In this document: piece by piece, positions 43,955-52,468 of the stretch | Position numbering within the stretch: the first letter of the stretch is position 1 | Layout: each line of letters begins with the position of its first letter | From: Sphaerisporangium viridialbum | GTDB taxonomy: Bacteria; Actinomycetota; Actinomycetes; Streptosporangiales; Streptosporangiaceae | Length of the DNA: 64,000 nucleotides | Reading direction: 5' to 3' | NCBI RefSeq assembly: GCF_049674955.1 | Contig: NZ_CP187232.1 | Span: 4,154,001 to 4,218,000, forward strand | Program-made: the position numbers and the translations under genes | Notes under the pieces: model-generated | Database searches by the model: none | What the model was told of the DNA's origin: nothing | Seen by the model: only the letters and a program-made list of their open reading frames with translations

Positions 43955-44908
43955 TCAGGCCCGGGTCAGGGTCTGAACGAAGTCGCCGGCGAACCCGGCG
44001 GAGTCGACCGCGGTGACCACCCGGGTGCCGGGCGCCGGCTCGTACGGGAAGGGCGGGGGCAGGCCCTCGGGGGTCCGCATCAGCCTGGCGCGCCAGAGCG
44101 ACCCCTCGCGGACGACGTTGACCGGCCCGAGGACGGCGGCGGTCGCGCGGGCGGGGTCGACCAGGATCCCGGCCGCCAGCGGGTCGTGCAGCGGGACGAC
44201 CCGCCGGCCCCGCTCCTTCTCGTAGAAGTCCAGGTAGGGGTCCAGAATCTCGGTGGCGAACCGCGCGACGGGGGTGCCGGCCGCGCGCAGGGCCGCGATG
44301 GCCGGTTCGTCCAGGATCGTGGTGGCGGTGACGTTCACCCCCACCATGACCAGCTCGCCGCGCGGGGCGGAGACGACCACGCGGGCCGCCACGGGGTCGC
44401 CGGCGGTGTTGACGTCGGTCATGAGCAGGTCGCCGGGGACGGTGTACGGCCCGGAGCCGCCCATCTGCACGACCGAACGATACTTTGTAAAGAGCCCCGG
44501 ATCGATGCGCAGTGCCAGGGCCAGGTTGGTCGGCGGGCCGAGCGCCAGCAGATCGAGCTCGCCCGGCCGCTCGCCCGCCAGCCGTACGAGCAACTCGGCG
44601 GCGGTCTCGTCGGTCACGGGGGGCATCGGGCGGTCGTAGCCGCGATCACCGAGCCCGTCCTCGCCGTGGGCCCCGCGGGTGACGCGCGGGGTGCCGGACA
44701 GTGGCTCGGCCGCGCCGCGCGCGATCGGCACGCGGAGCCCGAGCAGTCGGGTGACGTACCCGATGTTGCGCACCGCGTCCCGCTCCGCGCAGGTGCCGGA
44801 CACCGAGGTCACGGCCACGATCTCCGCGTCAGGGCGTCCGGCCAGGTAGAGCAGCGCGAGGGCGTCGTCGATCCCGGTGTCGGTGTCGACGACCACGCGG
44901 TGGCTCAT
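43955..44908 (-). CDS. nucleoside hydrolase (IUNH family)
   Basis: 317 residues. The calcium-binding N-terminal motif VDTDTGIDDALAL is intact, with HGEDGLGDRGY, ELDLLALGPPTNLALAL, GDLLMTDVNTAGDPVAA and a late PLHDPLAAGILVDP. It splits a nucleoside into base and ribose. The start overlaps the stop of the isomerase-like gene (ATGA at 44905-44908), so the two act together, probably on a nucleoside-derived pentose. Confidence 0.88.
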   Translation of the reverse strand: MSHRVVVDTDTGIDDALALLYLAGRPDAEIVAVTSVSGTCAERDAVRNIGYVTRLLGLRVPIARGAAEPLSGTPRVTRGAHGEDGLGDRGYDRPMPPVTDETAAELLVRLAGERPGELDLLALGPPTNLALALRIDPGLFTKYRSVVQMGGSGPYTVPGDLLMTDVNTAGDPVAARVVVSAPRGELVMVGVNVTATTILDEPAIAALRAAGTPVARFATEILDPYLDFYEKERGRRVVPLHDPLAAGILVDPARATAAVLGPVNVVREGSLWRARLMRTPEGLPPPFPYEPAPGTRVVTAVDSAGFAGDFVQTLTRA

Positions 44909-45981
44909 CGCGCGGGTCGCTTCCCATCGCCCCCAACGGCCGCCGGTCCGGACCCGGCGAAGTGGTCCGACACGCGGGCGGGCTCGAAGGCGCCGCGCGC
45001 GGTCACGATGCGGGTCACCAGGTGGGGCGGCGTGGCGTCGAAGGCCGGGTAGTAGCCACGCGTGCCCTCGGCGGCGGTGCGCCTGCCGAGCACGTGCAGG
45101 ACCTCCTCGCCGTCGCGGTGCTCGATCTCGACGTCCCCTATGCCGGGCGAGAGCGGGTCCGGGGCGTGGGAGAGCGCGTAGAACGGCACGCCGAACGCGC
45201 CGGCGGCCAGTGCCACCGCGAGCGTGCCCACCTTGTTGACCACGTGGCCGTCCATGGTCACGCGGTCGGAGGCGACCAGCGCGACGTCGGCCAGCCCGTC
45301 CGCCAGCGCGGACGGCACCATGCCGTCGGTGATCACGGTGGGCCGGTAGCCCATCTCGACCAGTGTGGCGGCGGTGAGCCTCGCCCCCTGCAGGTAGGGC
45401 CGGGTCTCGGTGCAGACGAATTCGAGCCGCTTGCCCATCTGCTCGGCCGCCTGGACGGCGCCGATCAGGTAGGCGTCGCCCCAGCAGTGGGTGAGCACCC
45501 GCGCGCCGTCCTCAAGCAGCTCCGCGGCGTACCGGCCGAGGGCTCTGGTGCCCGCGCGGTACTCCTCGTCGTACCCGGCCGCCGCCTTCTCCACGGCGGC
45601 GACCAGCTCGTCCCCGTGTGCTCCGGCGAGCGGGCCGTCCACGGTGCCCGCCAGGATCGCGCGCACGGCGTCGCGGATGTGGTTGTTGGTGGGCCGGGTG
45701 GAGATCAGCCTGCGGCCGGCGGCGCGCAGCCGATCCGCAGCGGCTCCGGGCGCGGCGTCCCTCGCCTCCCGGGCGGCGAGGACCATGCCGGCGGTCGTGG
45801 CGAAGGTCGGCCCGGAGCTCTGCGTGACCATCAGCTCGATGGCCACCGCGACGTCCTCCATGGTGGCGCAGTGCACCCACCGGCGTTCGAACGGGTAGAC
45901 GCGGCGGTCGAGGATGTCCACCCCGTCGCCGGTCGTCCGCACCGAGTCCGCCAGTGCCGGTACGTTCCGGAGGTCACTCAC
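44905..45981 (-). CDS. eIF2B-like isomerase, MtnA/ribose-1,5-bisphosphate isomerase type
   Basis: 358 residues. Family marks: RPTNNHIRDAV, the Cys in VLTHCWGDAYLIGA, TETRPYLQGARLTAATL, the catalytic Asp in VASDRVTMDGHVVNKVGT and the C-terminal YYPAFDATPPHLVTRIVT. Such enzymes isomerise methylthioribose-1-phosphate (MtnA) or ribose-1,5-bisphosphate. The coupled nucleoside hydrolase suggests salvage of a nucleoside, maybe methylthioadenosine, but no kinase or phosphorylase is present. Substrate left open. Confidence 0.8.
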   Translation of the reverse strand: MSDLRNVPALADSVRTTGDGVDILDRRVYPFERRWVHCATMEDVAVAIELMVTQSSGPTFATTAGMVLAAREARDAAPGAAADRLRAAGRRLISTRPTNNHIRDAVRAILAGTVDGPLAGAHGDELVAAVEKAAAGYDEEYRAGTRALGRYAAELLEDGARVLTHCWGDAYLIGAVQAAEQMGKRLEFVCTETRPYLQGARLTAATLVEMGYRPTVITDGMVPSALADGLADVALVASDRVTMDGHVVNKVGTLAVALAAGAFGVPFYALSHAPDPLSPGIGDVEIEHRDGEEVLHVLGRRTAAEGTRGYYPAFDATPPHLVTRIVTARGAFEPARVSDHFAGSGPAAVGGDGKRPAR

Positions 45982-46341
45982 CGGGTCATCCCCTTTCGCG
46001 TGGACCGTGCCGGGTCGTGAGGGCGTTCCGCCCGGGCGGCCGCGCTCCGTCCGGCGCTCATCCCCTCACTGAACAGCGACACGCCGCCGCGGGGCAACCC
46101 GGCGGCCTTCCTTCCCCGGTTTCCGGTAGTAGGGGTCTGATGGCACGAACGGCCGTCCCGCTAGGGGTAGCCGTACGAATAGGGGTGACGGAAGACTTCG
46201 CTTAACCGGCGGACGAAGTTTGTGAGATTGTTCTGGTGCGGCGGATGACGAGGTCTGCCGTGCGCCCGTGAACGGATGCCCCGCAATTGCATAGTTTTCC
46301 TACCAAATTCATGGGATACTAGGGGGTGTAGAGGAGGCGAC
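45982..46341. other. intergenic region upstream of the LanC-like gene
   Basis: 360 bp with no protein gene and, in particular, no small precursor-peptide frame with a Ser/Thr/Cys-rich tail. It contains three TAGGGGT heptamers and an AT-rich promoter-like patch at 46285-46320. Confidence 0.5.
46130..46186 (+). promoter_or_regulatory. repeated TAGGGGT heptamers upstream of the LanC-like gene
   Basis: TAGGGGT at 46130-46136, 46162-46168 and 46180-46186, with a related TAGGGGG at 46320-46326. The middle copy sits in a short palindrome GCTA-GGGG-TAGC. Repetition within 57 bp of non-coding DNA suggests regulator binding; the regulator is unknown. A possible -10, GATACT, is at 46315-46320. Confidence 0.45.
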
Positions 46342-47685
46342 ATGAGCCCGGACCGGAACCACCCGTCATGGCCACGCGCCGAGAGCCCCTTCACCGCGGC
46401 GGTCATGGCAGGCCGCTGGATCCGGTCGGCGGCGGTCGACGACGAGCGCGGGCGCCACTGGCACGCCAACCCCGATCCCCGGCGCCAGTCGGCCAGGTCG
46501 GGCCATCCCGGCTCGCTGTACGCCGGGGCCGCCGGCATCGTGCTGTTCTTCCTGGAGCTCGCCGCGGCGACCGGGCACGAGGCCTACCTGGACGACGCCA
46601 GGCAGGGCGCGCGCTACCTGGCCTCCACCCTCGGGGACGAGGCGGGCCTGTCCCTCTACCACGGCCTCACCGGCATGGTCTTCGCGCTGGCGGAGGCGGG
46701 GTGGGCGACCGGGGACGAGAGCCTCGAGGTCGCGGCCAGGGCCGGGGCCGACCGCGTCGTCCGGAGCCTGCGCAGGACCGGCGACGGTGTGGGCTGGACC
46801 GGCGATCCCGCGCAGCGCGGCGACGGCGGCATCATCCTCGGCCTGCTGCACGCCTCGGGCATCCTCGGCGTCTCGGCGTACGAGGAGGTCGCCGTCGAGG
46901 CGGGGGCGCGCGTCGCCGACCAGGTGGTGCCCGGCCACAGGTTCGGCGAGGACGGGTGCCCCGACCTCCCGGTGGACGCCGTCACGCCCGGCTTCCTGTC
47001 CGGCACGGCCGGCACGGCCTTCCTGCTCGCCCGGCTGTACGGCGTGACGCGCGACAGGCGGTTCCTCGACGCGGCGCGCAGGGGGGCCGACTTCGTCCGC
47101 ACCGTCAGCACCGTGAGCGACAAGCACGTCCTGGTGCCGCACCACGTCCCCCAGGGGCGTGGCCTGCACTACCTCGGCCTGTGCTCGGGGTCGGCGGGGG
47201 TGGCCCGCATGTTCTACGAGCTCTACCGGGTGACGGGAGACCAGGGCGACCTCGACTGGGTGCGCAGGCTCGCCGCCGGCATCATGTGCAGCGGCGTCCC
47301 GCGCCGCCAGACCGCCGGGTTCTGGAACGTCGCCTGCCAGTGCTGCGGCTCGGCGGGCCTGCTGGAGACCTTCGTCGGGCTGTGGGCCGCGACCGGGGAG
47401 GTGTCCTACCTGGACTTCGCCAGGACCCTCGCGGACAACCTGATCGGCCGCGCCACCGGGCACGACGACGCCGGCTACCGGTGGTACCAGGCCTACCGGC
47501 GGCTGAGGCCGTGGGAGGTGACGGCCGACACCGGTTACATGATCGGCGCGGCGGGCATCGGCTCCGCGCTCCTCCACCTGGACGCCGCGGGGGCGACGGG
47601 GGAACCTCGCAGGCTCATCCTGCTCCCTGACAACCCGTTCCCCGCCATCCCGGTGCCGGCCTCGGCGCTGCGCCGCTCGCCCTGA
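46342..47685 (+). CDS. orphan LanC-like cyclase/hydrolase-fold protein with Cys-Cys-Gly zinc motif
   Basis: 447 residues from ATG 46342 with GAGGAGG seven nt upstream. Seven-fold helical LanC toroid: SLYAGAAGIVLFFLEL, SLYHGLTGMVFALAEA, LPVDAVTPGFLSGTAGTAF, GLCSGSAGVARMFYEL and CCGSAGLLETFVGLW. Zinc ligands are Cys281 and the pair Cys334-Cys335, so the usual CHG is CCG, as in some promiscuous LanM enzymes. LanC adds Cys thiols to dehydroamino acids. No LanB dehydratase, LanM or precursor peptide lies nearby, so it may act on other substrates or on a peptide encoded elsewhere. Confidence 0.82.
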   Translation: MSPDRNHPSWPRAESPFTAAVMAGRWIRSAAVDDERGRHWHANPDPRRQSARSGHPGSLYAGAAGIVLFFLELAAATGHEAYLDDARQGARYLASTLGDEAGLSLYHGLTGMVFALAEAGWATGDESLEVAARAGADRVVRSLRRTGDGVGWTGDPAQRGDGGIILGLLHASGILGVSAYEEVAVEAGARVADQVVPGHRFGEDGCPDLPVDAVTPGFLSGTAGTAFLLARLYGVTRDRRFLDAARRGADFVRTVSTVSDKHVLVPHHVPQGRGLHYLGLCSGSAGVARMFYELYRVTGDQGDLDWVRRLAAGIMCSGVPRRQTAGFWNVACQCCGSAGLLETFVGLWAATGEVSYLDFARTLADNLIGRATGHDDAGYRWYQAYRRLRPWEVTADTGYMIGAAGIGSALLHLDAAGATGEPRRLILLPDNPFPAIPVPASALRRSP

Positions 47686-47702
47686 CCCCTGGCCGCCCGC
47701 CG

Positions 47703-49130
47703 TCAGACGTCGGAGGCCCCGGAGCGGTGAGTGCGGCCGGAGCCGGCTTCGGTGTCCCTGGCGGACGGCGGGGCGAGGGGCAGCCGGAGCACGAAGCGCG
47801 CGCCCCGCTTGCTCGGCTCGATGATGAGGGTTCCGCCGCCGGTCTCCGCGATCTGCCGGGCGATGGGCAGGCCGAGCCCGGTGCCGCCCGAGTCCTTGTT
47901 GCGCGCCGCGTCAAGCCGGGCGAACCGCTGGAAGACGTACCCCCGCTTGTCGGGATCGATGCCCGCGCCGTCGTCGAGCACCTCCAGCACCGCGGCGCCG
48001 GGGGAGGAGCCCGGGCCGCCGGGCTCCCGGCGCACCGTCACAGATACCGACGAATCGGCGTGCCGCTCGGCGTTGTCCAGCAGGTTGGTGAGCAGCCTGG
48101 CCAGCCGCAGGCGGTCGCCGATCACGAGGGCGCCTGGCTCGACGTCACGCTTGATCATCTTGGCCGAGTGGCGGCGGTCCAGCTCGGAGCCGACCAGCTC
48201 GGACAGGTCCAGCGGCTCGCGCAGGCCCGGCGCGCCGGCGTCCAGCCGCGCCACCATCAGCAGGTCGGCCACGATGGCCTGCAGCCGGTCCAGGCTGCCG
48301 AGCAGGGACGATCCCATCGTGGTGACGTCGGTCTGGTCGGGGGCCATCATCGCGTCCTCCACCTCGGCGCGCATGGCCGTGATCGGGCTGCGCAGGTCGT
48401 GGCCGGCGTCCGAGGCGAACTGGCGCTGCCGCTCCATCGCGCTCTGCAGCCGGTCGAGCGTGCGGTTCACGCTCTCGGCCAGGTTGTGGATCTCGTCCTT
48501 GCCGGACGGGACGGGCACGCGCCGGCCGAGGCAGGTGGCGTTGATCTCGTCCAGCTCGGACCTGATGGCGTCCACCGGCATCAGCGATCCCCTGACGACG
48601 CGGTAGCTGACGTAGGTGACAGCCCCGGTGAGGAAGACCGCCCCGCCGATCAGCACCAGCGCCAGCCGGGGATGGACCAGATACGGGACCACTGGCGCGG
48701 CGCTGTAGACGATCCACGGCTCCCCTGAGCGGTAGACCCGCTGTGCCACCACGATCTGGCACTGGTCACGGGGGAAGACGCGGTCGCACACCACGGAGGT
48801 CTGGGTGCTCCTGCCGTTGGAGGGGGTGAAGCTCGCTATCGGGGGCTTGCCCTGGAGCCGCGGGGTGGAGAAGACCACCTTGCCCCGGGGGTCGACGACC
48901 TGGAGGTTTTCGACCAGGCCGTGGGGGAGCGGGTTGAGGGGAGTCTCCCGGTCGACCACGGAGGCGACGCGGCCGGCGGCGGCGGTGATCTCGTTCGTGA
49001 GGTAGTCGGTGGCGAGACGGTTGACGGCCACCATGAGGACGGTGGCGAGCAGCGTGGAGAGCAGGGCCGCCACGACGCCGGCGAACAGCGTGAAGCGAGC
49101 CCTGACCGACCACCGGTGCCGAAGATCCAC
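47703..49130 (-). CDS. orphan sensor histidine kinase
   Basis: 475 residues from GTG 49130. Helix at about 11-33, an extracytoplasmic sensor to 158 with two Cys (VVCDRVFPRDQC) that could form a disulfide, helix 160-180, HAMP, HisKA with His244 in SDAGHDLRSPI, and HATPase with NLLDNAERHA, DDGAGID and GGTGLGLPIA. No response regulator is adjacent on either side. Convergent with the LanC-like gene, 17 nt between stops. Confidence 0.9.
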   Translation of the reverse strand: MDLRHRWSVRARFTLFAGVVAALLSTLLATVLMVAVNRLATDYLTNEITAAAGRVASVVDRETPLNPLPHGLVENLQVVDPRGKVVFSTPRLQGKPPIASFTPSNGRSTQTSVVCDRVFPRDQCQIVVAQRVYRSGEPWIVYSAAPVVPYLVHPRLALVLIGGAVFLTGAVTYVSYRVVRGSLMPVDAIRSELDEINATCLGRRVPVPSGKDEIHNLAESVNRTLDRLQSAMERQRQFASDAGHDLRSPITAMRAEVEDAMMAPDQTDVTTMGSSLLGSLDRLQAIVADLLMVARLDAGAPGLREPLDLSELVGSELDRRHSAKMIKRDVEPGALVIGDRLRLARLLTNLLDNAERHADSSVSVTVRREPGGPGSSPGAAVLEVLDDGAGIDPDKRGYVFQRFARLDAARNKDSGGTGLGLPIARQIAETGGGTLIIEPSKRGARFVLRLPLAPPSARDTEAGSGRTHRSGASDV

Positions 49131-49200
49131 CGTTTCGCCCCCCGAGACCAGTCGACCACACCGGCCGGCGGCCCTCGCGGCGGGGGCGGGAGAGGGGCGC

Positions 49201-49356
49201 TCAGTCGGCGGGGCGGGCGGTGCCCGCGTCGCCGTTCTGCCCTGTCAGGGTGCGCACCGTTTCGGTGAGGTGGGCCACCTGGAGCTCTAGGCTGTGAACC
49301 CGGGCCTCCAGTTCGACGGAGCTGGGGGGCTGGTATGCGGCGATCTGCCTGGGCAT
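49201..49356 (-). CDS. 51-residue coiled-coil protein
   Basis: A short frame starting MPRQIAAYQPPSSVELEARV, with GGAAGGGA about 10 nt upstream of ATG 49356. Residues 14-42 have a clean heptad pattern of Val/Leu (VELEARVHSLELQVAHLTE). High GC third positions. Unrecognised; probably a small coiled-coil adaptor. It sits behind the kinase gene start, in the same direction. Confidence 0.6.
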   Translation of the reverse strand: MPRQIAAYQPPSSVELEARVHSLELQVAHLTETVRTLTGQNGDAGTARPAD

Positions 49357-49548
49357 CGGCGACCGGTCCCTTCCGTGGTGGTCAGTGCGCGGGCGTGAGG
49401 GGACGCGGGGGGTGTCCGTCGCGATCCCAGCCTCCTACCTCTGCCCACACAGCTGCCTGGCAAGCACAAACGGTCCTATCAGGCTACGTGACTTTGCGAC
49501 GATCTACCTTCGGCCGCGCCGCGCGGCGCGCGGAGGACCGCCCGGGCG

Positions 49549-50619
49549 TCACTCCCGCGACCGCGCGGGATAGGCGTGCGTCTCGGCGGCCCTGATGGCG
49601 GCCCAGACCTTCTGGCCCAGGGAAAGGCCGAGGTCGGCGACGGCGGCGGCGGTGAGGTCGGCGGTGGTGGTGATCGGGCCGTCGAGGTGGACGCGGATGC
49701 GGTCGCCGTGCCGCTCGATCCCCTCGACACTGCCCTGCCACATGTTCCTGGGCGAGCCCTCCGGCCGCACCGCGTACAGCGTGACCGCCGAGGGCGGGAA
49801 GGCGACGAACACCGGGCCGCGCAGGTCCTCGGTCACGTTCAGCGTGAGCGCGCGGCCGGTGGCCGGGTCCTCCGGGGGCCCGTCGATCGCCACGTCGTGC
49901 CCGTGGGCCTCGCCCTGGTAGAGGTTGAGCCCGACGAGGCGGGCGACGTGGCCGGTGCGCGGGTGGCGGGCCACCTCCGAGGGCGTGCCCTCCTGCACCA
50001 GGTGGCCGTCCTCGATCACGATGAGCCGGTCGGCCAGCGCCATGGCGTCCACCGGGTCGTGGGTGACCAACAGGCAGGCGCCGGTGAAGCCGGACAGATG
50101 GTCCCGGAGCCGGGCCCGGACCGGCAGGCAGGTGTGCGGGTCGAGGGCGGCCAAGGGCTCGTCCAGGAGCAGCACGCGCGGCCGTACGGCGAGCGAGCGG
50201 GCCAGCGCCACCCGCTGGGCCTGGCCGGCGGACAGGTCCCCCGGCATGTCCCCGAGGTGGTCGCCGAGCCCGACGTGCCGCAGCCAGGCGGTGGCGGCGC
50301 GCCGGGCCTCGGCCCTGGTCGCCCCGCGGCACCGGGGCCCGAAGGCGACGTTCCGCAGGGCGTTCATATGGGGGAACAGCAGGGGGTCCCGGCAGACCAT
50401 GCCGAACGGGCGCTGCTCGGACGGGCGTGCGTGCACCGCCGCGCCGTCCAGCAGGATGTGGCCGCCCGACGGCCGGGTGAGGCCGGCCAGGACCCGGAGG
50501 GCGGTGGTCTTGCCGGCGCCGGTCGGGCCGAGCAGGGCGACGACCTCTCCGGGGCCGAGGCGGATCTTGAGGTCGAGCCGGAAGCGGGGGCGCTCGACGA
50601 GCAGGTGGGCGTCCATCAT
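49549..50619 (-). CDS. modC: molybdate ABC transporter ATP-binding protein
   Basis: 356 residues from ATG 50619, overlapping the modB stop. Walker A GPTGAGKTT, signature LSAGQAQRVALARS, Walker B VLLLDEP and H-loop LLVTHD. The Q-loop region reads FGMVCRDPLLFPHMNALRNV. The C-terminal ~110 residues look like a TOBE domain (EDLRGPVFVAFPPSAVTLY, LGQKVWAAIRAAETHAYP), common in ModC. Powers import of molybdate or tungstate through ModB. Confidence 0.87.
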   Translation of the reverse strand: MMDAHLLVERPRFRLDLKIRLGPGEVVALLGPTGAGKTTALRVLAGLTRPSGGHILLDGAAVHARPSEQRPFGMVCRDPLLFPHMNALRNVAFGPRCRGATRAEARRAATAWLRHVGLGDHLGDMPGDLSAGQAQRVALARSLAVRPRVLLLDEPLAALDPHTCLPVRARLRDHLSGFTGACLLVTHDPVDAMALADRLIVIEDGHLVQEGTPSEVARHPRTGHVARLVGLNLYQGEAHGHDVAIDGPPEDPATGRALTLNVTEDLRGPVFVAFPPSAVTLYAVRPEGSPRNMWQGSVEGIERHGDRIRVHLDGPITTTADLTAAAVADLGLSLGQKVWAAIRAAETHAYPARSRE

Positions 50620-51455
50620 GCGACGTTCACCCAGCGTCCGCGCAGGCAGGCGAGGACGGCGACGCACACCAGGAGCATCAGCAGGCTGAGCGCGATGGCG
50701 GCCTCCGGGTCGCTCTCCAGGGCGTGGTAGACGGCCAGGGGCATGGTCCGCGTACGCCCGGGGATGCTCCCCGCGAAGGTGACCGTCGCGCCGAACTCGC
50801 CGAGGGCGCGGGCCCAGCACAGCACGGCTCCCGCGGCGACTCCCGGAGCGACCAGGGGCAGCGTCACCCGGCGGAAGACCGTCCATCGCGAGGCGCCGAG
50901 GATGGCCGCGGCCTCCTCGAAGCGCGCGTCGGTGGCCCTGAGCGCGCCCTCCACGCTGAGGACGAGGAACGGCATCGCCACGAAGGCCTCCGCGAGCACG
51001 ACCGCCGCCGTGGTGAAGGGGAGCACGGCGCCGGAGCCCAGCCACGCGCCCACCAGGCCGCCCCGGCCGAGGGCCAGCAGCAGGGCGACGCCGCCGGCCA
51101 CCGGCGGCAGGAGCAGCGGCACCGTCACGAGGGCCCTGACCAGCCGCCTGCCGCGGAACGCGACGCGGGCCAGCATCCAGGCCAGCGGCACCCCGGCCAG
51201 CAGGCAGGCGACGGTGGCGGCCGTGGAGGTCACCAGCGACAGCCGGAGGGCCTCCAGCACGTGGGGGTCGCCAAGGCGGGCGCCGAGCGTGCCCCAGGGC
51301 GCCCGTGCGAGCAGCCCGGCGAGCGGGAGCGCCAGGAACGCGAGCCCGATCGCGGCGGGCACCATCAGGACCATGGGAACGCCGCCCGCTCCGTCATGGA
51401 CGGCACGGTGGCCGTCGTCCCGCGATCTTCGCCGAGTGGCTGTAAATACCCTCAT
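50616..51455 (-). CDS. modB: molybdate ABC transporter permease
   Basis: 279 residues with five to six helices. The coupling loop EEAAAILGASRWTVFRRVTL and the following LVAPGVAAGAVLCWARALGE, EFGATVTFAGSIPGRT are characteristic of ModB. Start ATG 51455 is the longest option; an ATG at residue 28 is possible. The binding protein ModA is missing: only 122 bp separate this from the divergent DUF1206 gene. Could supply Mo for the PaoABC-type enzyme in this window. Confidence 0.87.
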   Translation of the reverse strand: MRVFTATRRRSRDDGHRAVHDGAGGVPMVLMVPAAIGLAFLALPLAGLLARAPWGTLGARLGDPHVLEALRLSLVTSTAATVACLLAGVPLAWMLARVAFRGRRLVRALVTVPLLLPPVAGGVALLLALGRGGLVGAWLGSGAVLPFTTAAVVLAEAFVAMPFLVLSVEGALRATDARFEEAAAILGASRWTVFRRVTLPLVAPGVAAGAVLCWARALGEFGATVTFAGSIPGRTRTMPLAVYHALESDPEAAIALSLLMLLVCVAVLACLRGRWVNVA

Positions 51456-51577
51456 GCCGCTTTCATCCCCTGGTTACCGCTTCGGAACTCCCCTCCGGCC
51501 TGGCGGCAGGCGCGGCGGGGACGTTTAGCTTCGCCCGAGATGTGTAGATGGGGGGACGAATCGAAAGGAGCGGGCCC

Positions 51578-52399
51578 ATGAACTCCGTGACCTCAGCCGG
51601 TCACCAGGCGCGGGGAGCCGCGCGGCAAGCGACCAACAGCCGGACGTTCGAGCGGCTGACGCGGTTCGGGATGGCGTGCCGGGGTGTGCTCTACGCGCTG
51701 ATCGGCATCCTGGCGCTGCAGATCGCCTTCGGGGGCGGAGGGAAAGAGGCGGACAAGACCGGCGCCGTGCGCACGGTCGCCGAGCAGCCGTTCGGCACCG
51801 TACTTCTCTGGCTGCTCGCCATCGGTTTCGTCGCCCTCGCGCTGTGGCAGGCCTCCGAGGCGCTGATGGGAGGGCTCAAGGCCAAGGATCGCGTCGAGGC
51901 CGTCGCGCACACCGTGGTCTACGCCCTGGCCGTCGGCACCATCCTCAGCTTCCTGCTGCACGGCACCACCGGCAGCTCGACCGACGAGCAGTCCAAGGAC
52001 CTCACCGCCACCGTCATGGACTGGCCGGGCGGCCGGCTCATCGTGGGGGCGGTCGGCCTCGGCGTCATCGCGCTCGGCCTGTACTGGATCTACGAGGGCG
52101 TGACCAAGAAGTTCTGCCACAACCTGCGTACCGGCGAGATGTCCCCGAAGACCCGGGGCGTCGTCGAGAAGCTCGGCATGGTCGGGTACTCGGCTCGCGG
52201 CGTCATCGCGGCGGCGGCGGGCGTCTTCCTCATGCAGTCGGCGATCACCTACGACCCCAAGGAGGCCAAGGGCATCGACTCCACGCTGCGGTCGTTCGCC
52301 GACACCCCGCTCGGGCCGTGGCTGCTCGTCGTGGTCGCGCTCGGCCTGGTCGTGTTCGCCGTCTACTGCTTCTGCGAGTCCCGCTGGCGCAGGACCTGA
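51578..52399 (+). CDS. DUF1206 membrane protein
   Basis: 273 residues from ATG 51578 behind AAAGGAG. Three related helix pairs (FGMACRGVLYALIGILALQI, VAHTVVYALAVGTILSFLL, MVGYSARGVIAAAAGVFLMQ) each with R-GVLYA/R-GVI-like start, the repeated DUF1206 unit. Function unknown; common in actinobacteria. Monocistronic with a terminator after it. Confidence 0.88.
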   Translation: MNSVTSAGHQARGAARQATNSRTFERLTRFGMACRGVLYALIGILALQIAFGGGGKEADKTGAVRTVAEQPFGTVLLWLLAIGFVALALWQASEALMGGLKAKDRVEAVAHTVVYALAVGTILSFLLHGTTGSSTDEQSKDLTATVMDWPGGRLIVGAVGLGVIALGLYWIYEGVTKKFCHNLRTGEMSPKTRGVVEKLGMVGYSARGVIAAAAGVFLMQSAITYDPKEAKGIDSTLRSFADTPLGPWLLVVVALGLVVFAVYCFCESRWRRT

Positions 52400-52421
52400 C
52401 ACCCTTCTCACCGCACGTCAC

Positions 52422-52455
52422 GACGGACCCGGCCGGCGAAGCGCCCGGGTCCGTC
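52422..52455 (+). terminator. bidirectional terminator between DUF1206 and icmF
   Basis: GACGGACCCGG (52422-52432) pairs over 11 bp with CCGGGTCCGTC (52445-52455) around a 12-nt loop, in the gap between the two converging genes. Confidence 0.75.
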
Positions 52456-52468
52456 TTCGCGTTCGTCC

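Noticed and set aside
45982..46341. Search for a lanthipeptide precursor upstream of the LanC-like gene
   Set aside because: No short frame with a leader and Ser/Thr/Cys-rich core was found on either strand.
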